DNA of 64,000 nucleotides from Amia ocellicauda (Eukaryota > Chordata > Actinopteri > Amiiformes > Amiidae): contig NC_089869.1 of NCBI RefSeq assembly GCF_036373705.1, positions 14,643,676 through 14,707,675 on the forward strand. Reading direction: 5' to 3'. The position numbers and the translations under genes were made by a program. Positions 23,776 through 36,900 of the stretch are shown piece after piece. The notes under the pieces are model-generated. The model saw only the letters and a list, made by a program, of their open reading frames with translations. It was not told the origin of the DNA and ran no database searches. Position 1 is the stretch's first letter. The number at the start of each line of letters is the position of its first letter.

Positions 23776-26235
23776 GAAGCCATCTTTATCTGAATTTGTA
23801 CCATAACACTAACGGTGAAACAAAATGGCCAGTGGAGCGCAATGCCAGAGTGAATATAGCGCTCTCTGCATGTATGGCTGTGACTGGTACAGACACCTGC
23901 AGGGCTCGCAGTCTTTTCTGCTTTTTTCTGCAGGTGGGCCTGTCCACATCCCGCACCAAGTCACTAAGACACGAATGATTGGCATTGATATGAGAAACTC
24001 ACAGCATTTCTGCGTAACTACCTCAACTACGTGCAGGCACTGTTTTTGTAAGTGAATATGACATTTCATATTTTTTATTTATTAATACACACACACACAC
24101 ATATATACATAAATATGTTGCGTGAATCATAACTCTCCAAAGTATATTTTTGCATTTTCATTTGCTGCAGAGCTGGGTGACTGACACACCACCAGAACCA
24201 GCTCTCCAGATGCCAGTGTCTAAACTGGAGAGACAGAAGTGTCTGCTGGGATTAGGAACATGTTTCTAGGCAGGGGAATATTTTTCTGACCCCTGCAAAA
24301 AAAAAAGTCAATCAGTCATGTCAAAGTCTACATTGCATATTTGATATTGCAGAGGCTGACACTAAGTTAACATACACTTCTTGAAATCTATAGTGAAGCT
24401 GATGATATGAAAACATTTAATAGAGGTGACAGTAATAAATGATAATCCACAAAGACGGATAAAAACATCTATATCTAATATTAGGGAAGGCTGTTTGGAT
24501 ATTGTGAGGAGAAGAGACGGCATCACACAGAAATGTGTTTTTTAAAAGAAAGAGAAACATGAGAAACAGCATTTTATGTTGAGCAAAGTCAATTTATGTG
24601 GTACTTGGTTTAAATGTGCATAAATAAAACCAAGGGAATTTCCTTGTCAAACTATTTTCAAGCCACAGACACGGCTTCCTACGTCGGAAAAAAACCCCAA
24701 GGAATTATGTCCCACAGTTTCATCACCATTTAAAGACGGTGGTTTTTTTGATGACAACAGATATTGGGTTAAATTAGAATAGAACAGCCTTTTATAAGGT
24801 AATGTCTCTAAAAAGGACAGGATTTGTAAAATCAAACTGTTCTTAATTAAAGCACTGCATTATCACATTAATCAATTTTTCCCCCTGTAATTTGGACCTA
24901 CCCTAAACCACAGAGTCGGCTGGCCTGTAGTTTTGCATAATAGGGTAATGTTGGTTGAATTTATTTTTCTTTATATTTGTCCAATTTTAAAGATAAAGTT
25001 GGAGACACACATTGAATGTAAATCATTTCATTAATCACATTTTGTGCGGGTTACTAACGGTTGCATAACTATACAACCTTATCTGCTTCACATTCTTTCC
25101 TTCAAGTGAAGAAGCAAGCCTAACCGAGGACCCACATCCCCTGATTTCTGCACGCGCATGGGAAAAAGTAGACTGGATGGTAATTATATGGCTGGAACTT
25201 GTAATGTTTCTATTTTTATGTAATAAGTGATTACTGCGAGAATCGGAGTAAAGACATTTTAATTGATGATATTATTCATCCTTTTTTATTTGTTTTGGAA
25301 ATGTGATGGGGGAGATTACAAATGAAGGCCTATATAAATATTACTCCTATTTTGATTTATGCTCTTGCAACATATTCCACAAATGTTCAGCGTATATAAA
25401 TTGAAATTCACATTTGTGCTGGGTTGTGAAGTGTACTACTGTTACATGCCTTCATTGAAGTAATCCTTTAATACAGTTAATATAACAAAGGTGTGCCAGA
25501 ATATTTTAGATTATTGGTAATCATGTATTCACACATGATACAGCAAGAAAGCGCAAACGTGTTACCACATACCAACGCTCAGATGCAGATTATGTAAACT
25601 GTAATAAAATCTGTCATCTGTAGCCTGATTGGCTGTTCTCACACAGTTTTGCAAACTCAGCTGATCCTAGAAGCCGGCTCTTCCAAACACACATCTTTGA
25701 AAGTGGAGCCAAGAAGGAGGAAAGGAAACTTTGAATTCACAACACACGTTACGAGCAGAACGCCAGATGAGGAGGATGTGTGAAGGTGATCATCGGGCCT
25801 CTTTGTAGCTTGGCTTGACACATAATTCCCAGGGATAGAGAGGCAGGACATTAGAAACCAGGAAAGAGAGACATAATCCCTACAACAAAACCCCCCCAAA
25901 AAGGGAAAATCCTGTGCTTTATAATTTGCGGTCATGTAATGTGCTTCTGTCTAATAATACCAAAAATCCTTAAAATAACAGATACAGGAAACTGCTTGTG
26001 TACTTTGTATTTTCACATCCTTCTCTTTTTTTGTGGCGTCACATCCTGATACAATAAAGGTTCTGTATCTTTATGTATCTCACAGCGGCTATATCATGGC
26101 TGTAAGTGGCTGACCATCTGTGCTTTGTGTGAAGACAGATGAGATGTGATTGAGGAATGTGCAACACCGGAAAAGAGGAAAGCTTCAGGAAGGAAGTTAG
26201 GAACTCAAAACTTTAATAGTACTATGTAAAAACTT

Positions 26236-27902
26236 TTATTTCATGAAAAAAGAATGGTAAATACTTCTTTCCACATTTCTTGCAGTACTGTTGTTAATAC
26301 ATGTAACATAATAACTAACGTTTTCCGCTCTCCAGTACCGAATGTCTGAGCTTCGTTGGAGTAAAAAAAGGTTGTTATGCTCTCCCGTAGAAGCTTCTAG
26401 ATAGTCACTCTGATGCATAAGACATAAAAATGGGTACAAAGAGCTATTTAATACACAAAGTTTAATATAATGCATTGCACCTGTAACTAGGCCTTCCTAA
26501 TAGATGAGTGGGATATTGCTCCAAACACATACACTGGTAATACAAACTGAAAAATTTCCCCAATGACAGAAAGCAGAATTTATATACAGTTTAGATACCA
26601 AAGAGTTCAATTTCTGTGTACCACCAAGAACAATGTGACAGGAAATAAAATGCATGCAACCCCCCTTATCTTCTTTATCCCAGAGGTTTAACAGTGCTAA
26701 GGTGTAAGAAATGAATACAACTTAATAATCCACGTAATTAAAGTAGTACAAAAAAAAAGGTTGATCTAGAAGGTACCGTTTGTTAAATGAAGTTAACTGA
26801 AATGTTGTAATCACATGCATAGTGTCCTGAGACATCAGTAGACACCTCGTCGTATTCAAGTACCTCCAACCTAGACCTTGGGTAAATAAATTAGGTGCTA
26901 TGAACTGCCCTGCAGTCTCCACGTGATTGTTGTAACAGTTCTTTGAACATCAAACATATTGAAATACAGTACAATTATGTATACTACAAAATAAGAGAAA
27001 TGTTCAATTTGGACTGTTTCGATGTTAAAATTGAGAGGGCCCTTTAACAGGAACAATGAACTGTTATATAGACTGTACTTGGAATTGGAATTGGCTTTGG
27101 AAATGAATTTTAGCTGGTGCTGATATCTCCAATTTGCTTTCTATTCTTTAAAAACTTTCCCAGTTCCTTAAAAAAAAAAAACGTATTTGTTTATTTCAAC
27201 TGCATGTTCATTTGCATTAAACATATTTTTTTGATGTTAAAAAAATAAATCAAAAAAGAGAACATATCTTAAGCCTCTGAGAACACAGCCAACATACTCT
27301 TTAAAACATTGCAATACGTACATCTCCTTTTTTACTTACAAGAGCCTTAAAATGTGGCTTCCTTATGGTGTTTCATGCCATTTGTATGTCACACACTAAA
27401 CTAAAAGCAAATAAAAACAACTGTAACTGCTTTGAGTTACTTAATCACTTACTGGATCAGTCAGTATGAGAATTCAACCAATACAGTCTGTAGAATTCAC
27501 TGAAGGCTTGATCATCTAACCAACTCTGTTAGACAGATCCTCAAAATCGTCTTTAATGTGTCATTGAAGTAAAAACAACTCTCTTCCCCATTGTGTTAAG
27601 GCATAAAGGTTAGTATGCTATGAAAATGAGTAAGCTTTAACCAAAAAAACATCTTATTGTAACAAAAAAAGACGAATATACCTGTACATGTGAACCACAA
27701 TCTACTGTAATCTGGACATTAACATGTTATCCTGGGATACTCAGTAGTTGATCTTGAATGTTTTAAAATGGTAATGTTTTTGCTGTCCAGCAACAAACCT
27801 CTTACCTCTTCAGTGAACACCAGCTTCAATAAATACTATACGTTTTGGTCAAAGTAGAGATTTTGGAAGCAAGAGCACTGCGTAGCGGGTTTCCTATTGT
27901 TC
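26236..27902 (-). other. Probable 3' UTR of the antxr-family gene
   Basis: Downstream of the TGA (27905-27903, minus) there is no further frame. On the minus strand, AATAAA-type hexamers appear as tttatt near 27190 and near 26236 (ttcatgaaataaaag). The exact cleavage site cannot be fixed from sequence alone. Confidence 0.4.
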
Positions 27903-30900
27903 TCATGGTTTATTGTCGGGGCAGGGCGGAGGGCGGGACGGAGGGGGCCCGGGGGGGGCACGAGCCGGAGGGGGTCCAGGAGGCGGCCGGTTGAGCGAGG
28001 TTCCCCGGGAGGGCAGGGTGCTCTCTGGAGGGGGCGTACTGGGTTTGATCAGGGGCCGGTAGTCTTGGGCTGGGGGTGGACTGTGTGAGCGAGGGGGGGC
28101 CCGGGCTGCTTCTTCTTTCACCCTGGTGAAGTTGATACACCGGCCCTGTGAGGAAGGGAGGACACAGAGGTCAGATGCGTGACATGACCAGTATGCTTGA
28201 CTCAGTCAGGCAGGGCACGAAATGAATGTGACCAATGAAAACAAATTGGCATTTCTTTTAGCAATTGCGTCCAACAATATCAAACATGTTACAGTGACAT
28301 TTTAATTTTGTTATGCCCAAATAAAACAGCTTCTGATTTTTGGTGTTTAAATGTAAAACTAATCCCAAACAGTTTAGTGTTTGTAACTGTACTAGGGTAA
28401 TTTATGAATATTAGATATTGTTTATGCTTGAAGCTGGAAGCTGTGCAAGTACAGTGTGCGGCTGTGAGAGCTTTTTTTATGATACGAAACAACTGCACTG
28501 GAAATTCTTATCAGCAGTATGTCATCTATGGCACAAGACGGATGCTGTCTACATGTTATCCTCAAATCAGCCGACTCTAGCCTAGTCAGAAATGCCCAGG
28601 AGATTAACCCACGAGGCATTAACCCTTCAGACACCCAGACATATCGCCTGTCACCACAATTCAGTCTATTTCAACCATGGAGGAATTTAATCAATTTCCT
28701 ATTTTTTTTTTAACAATATGAATTATTAAAATATATTTTTTTTTATTGAAGATAAAATAGAAGGGCTTCAAGTGCAACATAAGTGGAAGCTCCTATTACC
28801 TGCACTATTAATGAATGTATTTCATTCAGTGCTCCATTGTGTTATGAAATAATACTTTGTAAATAAGCAGCTTTACAAATTCTGTTTAGAAAAAAATACA
28901 ATGCACTTCAGTGGGAATACGTCCAAAAACATCATCATAAAATCCCTATTTAATACACAGAGAGTTGGGATAATTTCCTCTCGTATAACGATTTATTACT
29001 GTGCTCAAGTATGGTGAGGTCATTAAATCAACACGATTTGGTATAAAACAGGGCACACAATAAAAAAGAACATTTCACAATTTCATTACATTTATATGCA
29101 AAAGGTTAGCATTCCAAACTTTCTTTTCAAAGCGGTCTGATACTTTGATGTGCTAATGGAATTATTTCCAGGACGCGGTGTTTACGTGAAATTCATTCAA
29201 ACAACAAAGCAAGAAAATGCCAATGAAGGAGGAATACAACCGAACTAGGGAAACATTAACCAGATAGCGGTAACAAGTTATTACAGACTTTAAAACCAAT
29301 TTGATTTACTACCGTCACAAATGTGTCTTCACTCGTTTCTTAATGTGTTGACTACAACAAAAAGCACAGCAGCACAAAATGTATATCTAGCCCATTCTTG
29401 GTATACAATCAAGTAAGAATCCCTAAATCCATTTGAATTACTTTCACTTCAGTTAAAACGAGAGGGGCCGTCAGTGTGTTGCCAGTTTCTGCCACGCTGT
29501 TTGATTACTTGTCAGACAAACAGATGGAGAGTTTAAAGGCCACGAGCCATATTGTGACAGGAAAGACTCCCTTCTTTGTTTGCTATGCTTATAGGTCTGG
29601 ATCAAGGGTAAAAAAAAAAAAAAAAAGGAATGGCCTAATTCTGTAGATGCAATGAACAGCTTTCTCTCCCCTGAAGAGAATGTGCTCAAAAAGTACACTC
29701 CGGATGAAGGGATAAAGACATCTCCCAGTGTCAGCCATCATTTAAAATGTAAAACCGTTTCGTAGTATGGATCTGTGAGAGTCGACAACAAGACCCAGTA
29801 GCAAAACGAATTCGCTGTCTGAGGATACACAGCTCAGCTTCATGGTATGAGAAATTACATGCAGAGCTGTCAGGTTGGGTACATCTCTCTCCTTCGACAA
29901 CATTCGCTTAACAAACATCACAGACTGCACAACTGCATCTGTCACCTTCCCACTAGTAACCGATTATTGAATTGGCCACACTCATATCGGTATGAGCGCT
30001 TGCTCTGAAATGGGCACCAATTCGAGGGCAGCAGGTTTAAATGGATGGTCGCGAACTCTGGCCCACTAAGGTGAGGTGCTTCTTAAATTCCTGCCCCCTC
30101 CCAAATGCAACAACCCAAACCAACTAATTAAGAATGACAGACATAATTACTGTAATGCACTACCACTGGCATAATGTTCCCCTGCAGTGTGGCATGCATT
30201 AAATCTTTAAAGCAAGGTGTCAGAGTTGGATCACTGAAGCCATTGCTAATGCTCTGACCCTCAGCAGCTGCCTCTTTCCCAGTTCCAAGTCAGAAGCCCA
30301 GCCCAGCGATGGGGATTAGTCGGGCTGCCTCTAAACTCATCGCTCGCTGTGCTCACATACTCAATCCCTCTCCGCCGGCCTTGGCAGAAGCTTGTTGCCT
30401 GTCCGAGACAATTGAGTATGGTTAAAGCACCATATGGAAAGAGTTTTTTTTTTTTTTTTTTTTCTTCTTCTATCTCCACCCACATCTGCACAGTATTCAT
30501 GAGGCACCATTCTCACTCCTGCCATATGTTCACTCTTGTGCAGGGCTGTTGTTGTGCTGCTCGCCAAATTGTTCTTTTCGCAGCATACGACCGCTTAGAC
30601 GGCCGGGTCTGCCCTCACCCTGACTCCGCCAAATCAATCACAACTCCCCTCGTCTCCCTCACAATGGGCCCTCACAATAAAATTCTGGCCTCTGGTTGTA
30701 AATGGCTCCATGTCACTTTAGGGGGGCTCTCTGTTTAATAAAGTATTAAATCAGACCACCAAGTATCTGCTTTCTGGTCCGTCCCACTAGCCAAACCTAA
30801 AAAAAGCCACATAGGAAATCAATGAAAACAATTGAAGAAACATTCCATTCACCCCGGCTTGTAAATTATGCAGGAAAAAAAAAATCCCCTTGGTAACTGT

Positions 30901-33900
30901 AATCTGTCTCTTGGAAACCAAGACCTCCATCCCATTATATTACTGGCATAAAACAAGGCAAAAAAACAAAAAACTGCAATAACAAAACCTCTTGAAAATG
31001 CATTTGGGTATTCATTGTTTTCTTTAACTTTTGTAGTCCTACTATAGACCCGATACAGATCCCCAGAAGTTAAAAGCATTGACCAGGACTTTTTCTACCT
31101 CCTTGTAAGAGTGACACACAAAAGACAGACAAAGACAAGCTTCAAATGGGCCTCTTACGTAGCGAACAATTATAGCAACAACTGGGTAATGAAACAACCC
31201 TGTCAGAGTGCCATCACAAGGTGTTTGATGTGGCCTCTTGGTTAGGAGTTTGACCCAAAGCATTTCTTCAGTATATATCACCTCACGCAGAACAAACAAA
31301 TTGTAAATGCGGTCTATTTAACACAGCAACACTCAACACGGCATTTAAGGTTTTCAAAACTCACGTCAACAACCTTACCGAGAGAAGAAAACCATACATA
31401 AACCTATGGAAACTTTACTATCCATTTCATAAGAAAATATAAGTGGAAATACTTTACTGCCGTTCTTAAATTATTCCCACAAAACTATCCCTTATAGGAC
31501 TGTACTTTGTTACTCCAAAGATGGAACTAAAATGTGATGGGTAGCTTTGAAAAAAGTGGCAGAAAGAGGAAAAAGACATGAGAACAACTGTGAACGGTCA
31601 AGACTAATCCTTCCCTAACCAGACCTGAGTGCATCCGATTTCAATTCCACATTCAGTCTCTCCATATCAAACGATACTGCAAAAAGTGGTCACACAAAAG
31701 GCTGGTAAAAAAAACTCTGAAAGGTTGGAAAGTACCTACAATAATGTGGAAGTGCTATGGAGAAGGTTAAGGCATATTATGCTTGTTTACAAACAGGAGA
31801 TAAAAGAAAGCTACATCATCCTTCCTTTATTTACAGTTAAACAATACCCTCAGGAAGGTCACTGAGGTGAAGGTTTATTTCTGAACCTGAAAATGACCCT
31901 AAACACACAGCCAGACACATTTAAATCAGAAGAAAGAGAGAAAATAAGAAACAGCATATTTCACCGAAGCTGCTGAAATATTATTGTAACTAATCATGTC
32001 TTACAGGGTTCACTGGCACTCCCTTTTACCATATATCATATGTGTCAACACTAAACAAAGCACGTGTGGGGACGAGACCTGTGGAGGGATGTTTTCTAGC
32101 AGTACCAGTTGTGCATTTCCTCCCTGGTGAACCAGGCCTCGAGCAAAGGAAGGAGGCTTTATGGGCCGCATTCACATGTCACAATATGCCATCTGAGGAT
32201 AGAGCTGGGACTTTGTCTGCCGTGTTGTTTCTCACACCACACAGAAATCCATTACATCGTGCTACAGGTGGGCAGTGAAAACAGCAATTTGTAGAGCAAT
32301 TTAGAACATAAAAATGGGCAGCTGTTTTTATTTCCCACATACCTTGCAATTTGACGGAGGACTTCAAAGTGAATATATATTACTTTGTAACATTGCAAAA
32401 AAACTATTCTGTATTAAATATGTTAATTCTGGTCATCGTGTGTAATGGAAATTAAGTTCTCTTCTCTTTTTTTTTTTAATATAACGCTGGGCATTCAAGC
32501 CAAACATTAGTGAATGGTGCTATTCAGTGTCTCGCAGATGTGTTACCATGACTAACTCCTTGGTAATAAAATAATGCAGTCCAGCCGACTGGATTATCTG
32601 TACAATTGATGTGGTAGGCCATGGTGTTGCACAGAAAATGTGAGGACAGGCAGAAGCTTTACACCAAAATATATGGTCGCTGACTTTTCAGTGCATAATG
32701 CTTTGACTTATAAACCCATGATGACAATTAATTACTAACGCAGCATAACATTTTCATATTGAGGAAGCCGTTGGACAAGAAAGGTATAAAATGGAAGTTT
32801 ACACTGTCATCTACTTACACCAAATGTTCTTGTGAAATAAAACACTACAAGAATATGAAACTAAATGTAAAGTAGTTCATTGGAAATGATCCATTGAATC
32901 ATGTAACCATGAACATGTGTGGTTTATTAAAGTTTTCCAAGGTTGGTAATAAAAAAAAACATTAAAAAATCTATGTGAAGATAACCTTAATTGGCTAGAA
33001 TTGTCAAAAGATGCCAAATATTTGGTCTTTTGCAACTTCCATGTTTAAATATATATATTTACTAAGCAATTAATTTAAATTGTTCATGCACATCCTTAAA
33101 GTGTATCTGGCAACATGTTCATTTACTTCTTTAAAAGGTTGGATGCTACTATTACACAAAGAATGCTTATAAAAGTTTATTTGATATCATTTTTATTTTG
33201 CTTTGGAAATGATGCATGATTTTAACTACGTGTTTAAACTAGAGATCTATAATCACAGCAGGCTGACTCTTCTACTGAGAGACCCAAAGCAACATTAGAC
33301 AGTCCCCTAGTTTTTTCTGCAGATCTTTTTGCTATGGAAAAGCTTGGTAATAGTCTTTAAACAGACAACTCGCATTTTTAATTGAAAATACCAGTGCACC
33401 AATTCAAAGTAGTTTAATTACCGAATGAGTAAAAAGACCAGTTTTGATTTAGAGCTACTTTGTGGGCTACTTCATTTCAGTGCCAACACGCCTTCTGTTA
33501 CTTCAACCTCTTCAGTCGCTCAGAACAGTTCTAGTTAAGTTTAAGTGTTTTTTCCCCCAAGAAGAAATCTTTTTCAGCTGTTATTGAATTCTATACAGCA
33601 AGGGTTTCCACGGCCATCATGTGTTTTAATAGGGATGGCTGTGTTCATTCATTCTATCTATTGAAACTTCACTAAGCGCTAAGTCCTTTTTCATGTACTT
33701 ACTTGATCCCCAGGTTGAGGTCTCATGAGCGATACTTGATCATAGCCTCTCCGAAACAGCGCCCACAGTGCATCAAGTTTGCCCTGAAAAATATATAAAA
33801 CGCACAAGCAAATGTAAAATATGTGAGGATTCATTTGAAATATAGCTGCAAAGGAAAAGTCCAACTGTCCCTTCCAATGTAGAAGAGAGATCCCATTATT

Positions 33901-36900
33901 ACCTGGATGGGTGTGTACCACTTCCTCTGCTGGGTCTGCCTCCTGGGTTTCCTGGGTTTTGGTTCATAAGGTTCAAACTCTTGCTCGGGCATTTTTATGA
34001 CAGCGTTCTTGGGTTTTTCTAGTTTTGCTCCCTCTTCTGTTGAGCCCTTGCCACCCCAGCGTACCTGTCAAAACCACAGAAACATCAAAACTGGCTTTAA
34101 CCTGCCTTTGGATCTAGCTTTCTGTGGAAAAGATTAAAATGATACCAAAAATCCAGAAGCTGTTTCAAAGACATTCCTAAATGCTCGAGCTGCAGTCACT
34201 GAAAATAAAAGGCTCTCAAAGTTGTATATATGTTATGACCAGCAACAAATATCAAAAACACACAAGAAAACTGAGCATTGTGTTCTATTGTGACTTGATA
34301 TTTCTCTAAACTTGTTCTCTATGAAACTAGAGCACTGTGAATATTTGATCTAAGGCCACTGTACTTTGGTTATCAGAACGTAAAGCTCACCTCCATTCTT
34401 TTTATGCCTCCAACTCCTCGACCTCCATAGTATGATGCATCAACAGTGGGCCACTTTTTTTTGGGCATCCCATCCTCATCATCTGACTCCTGAGCAGAGA
34501 CAAAAAAGCATCTCAGCATTCACAAAAAAATCAGATCAAGGAGTAGCTCTGGGCTTTGAGTTCATTTTGTTAACGGGATGTTTACAGGGGTAGTCGTCAA
34601 GCTTTCAAACTTGTGACAAAATGGTCACAAATTGGTGAGTCCTTGTGATTTACAAAGGCTTAAAACTTAATTACGTGCTGGGAATTGTTGAAAAGGCAAC
34701 ATTTTGAAAGGAACATCAAAGTTTATATATGTGTGAGTAATTTGAGAGCGAACACAAATGTCTCTCCTTCTACAGCCAATCTTAAAGAGTGGCTATCGCG
34801 CTTCCTGAAGGATAACGATAAAAAGCAAACAAAACATAAAAATGCGAAGTACATGAAGAGGTGAATGCACTAATAAACGGCTGTGTTGTCTGTAACGGCT
34901 GTAATTGAAATTCAAATTGGAAGAGTCCTCGGCTACTCATTCAAGCCTTAGTCTGAGAAGATTTTGGCCTGAGTCTTTTATTTCAAAACCCAGATGTACT
35001 CTGGAAAAAGAATATAACAAAGATCTGTTTTATCAGACACTGTGGCTACTAGCCTTTACCCTCTGGGAATGAAGCGAACACAAGAAGTCTATTATAGCTA
35101 CCAGCTCCTTTCAAAACCTGCTGCATTCAACAAACAGGCTATCTTGATATTCAGATCTCTCAGTGGAAGAATGTGTGCAGCAATGAATACGTAGTTCTCC
35201 CTGTCAGCTCTCTTTAGACAGCTTGTATATTGTTCTTGGATATTTGACGTTCTTCTTCTTAACGAAAATAGCCAAATTATACTACAACAACAAAGATCCA
35301 CTGATTTAAACACACAATGACTATTGATTTTGCAGTATCAGTTTGTTACCAATATTTTGACCAAATGAGGGAAAAAATTATTGGATTTTAATTGGATTAG
35401 TTTTATGCTCTGGTAAAAAAAAGAACTCTAGGGGGATATGTTTGAAGATTGTTAAAGATTTTTTGTGTATTTATACTTTGATGCTGTAATTAAGACCAGA
35501 TGAGATCAGAGAGGAGAAAGACTTACAGGCTCTGGCGGAGGGGGGGGAGGAGGCTCTTTGATCACCTAAAACATAAGTTAAAGAAAGAAGTTAAACAATA
35601 CGTAGCTGTAGCTAGAAACTTGGATTCATTAAGCTACTGAAATACGTCAATTGTTTCGTTTTCCATAATAACAGACATGACCATTTATATACAACACATT
35701 TACATTGTATAAGCAATACACCAGCAGATGAACATATCTATGAATCAGTTCTGATTCTCTTGTCCTACACACCAGTTGGGGTTCTTCAAAACACAGCTTA
35801 GTAAAGCCGCAGAACGGTTCAAATGACAGACGCAAGTAGGCTATAGCTGGTGAAGATAATTTGCCCTTGATTTCTTGAGATTACCGCAGGCCGATCTCTT
35901 TGGGTGAACTGCAACTCTTCAGAGAAATTACCTCAGAGACATTGGGCCAGAGAGACAAAGCAAAAGCACACAACAGAGCAGCAACTTACCACCGTGCAAC
36001 ACAGAGGCCAGAACCACCACATGAGTAGAAGAGCCAGTAACAAGAACAGGACCAACAGAGTGATTAGAAGAATGGTTCCATCAAACTGCGGAACGGAAAA
36101 ATAAAAACTCGGCATCAACACAGGAACACGAGAGACGCAACAGTGCGTTACAGTACGGAGGGAGGGAATACAATTTAAAAACAAAACTAAAAGGAAATGT
36201 GAAAAGTATGTAATTTATGAAGTGGAATTGGTTCGTGTATTTCGGTACAGCATTATTTATGACCACAGGTGAAGTCAGAAGTTAAAGAGATGAAGAGTGA
36301 AGGATCTGACGAGACCCCAATGGGTGACACCACAGAGAAGTCATGAAGGAACTTACTCTCGGAGAACAGAAACCCCCCTAAGGAAGCTGAGTGCAGAGAA
36401 ACCCTAGAGAGGAGGAGGAGGAGGAGGAGTTGGAGGAGGAGGAGGAGGAGGAGGAGGAGAAGGTGGTACAAGAAAAGGAAAGTAGAAAAAAAGGGCAAGA
36501 CATTTTTCAGACTGAAAGTATAAAAATGTTAAGAATATATGCTCTATTCAGCTGCTAAAGATTTTGTGGCATGGTCAATTGAAATGTATATAGTTTGTTG
36601 AACTGCTGAATAATGAAAATGCTGCATCAATATATACTATATATTTCAAAGACATACATCTTTAAAAATAACAAAACACAAAAGAGAGAAATGCATGTGT
36701 CTTACTTACACATTCGGTGGTAGTGATGTGAACTGAGCTGGTAATGAATGTTAGCCCGTGATTCATGCTGACTTGCAGATAGACAACTCTGAAACACACA
36801 ATTTGTGATCCTCATTATTGCGGTTGTTGTTGCTGTTGTTGGCATGTTTCAAGACTGAGCCTGCAGCTCATTTAAGTGTACGGTTGCCATTCATGGACAA

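Larger units (their letters stand above)
17100..27902. other. Intergenic region between convergent rrp12 and antxr genes
   Basis: About 10.8 kb without a supportable exon. It is AT-rich with homopolymer runs, a (GTT)n tract near 23745-23775, an (AC)n tract near 24087-24102, an imperfect tandem repeat at 19752-19840, and a candidate ORF open on both strands at 21540-21977 (see findings). The part next to 27.9 kb is probably the 3' UTR of the minus-strand receptor gene. Confidence 0.6.

Noticed and set aside
30349..30738. 129-codon plus-strand ORF
   Set aside because: It contains a poly-Phe run from a T20 tract, lies inside an intron of the opposite strand and shows no family motif.
36253..36498. 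Minus ORF with Leu run
   Set aside because: A product of the (GGA)n tract in an intron of the receptor gene, with no splice sites in the right phase.
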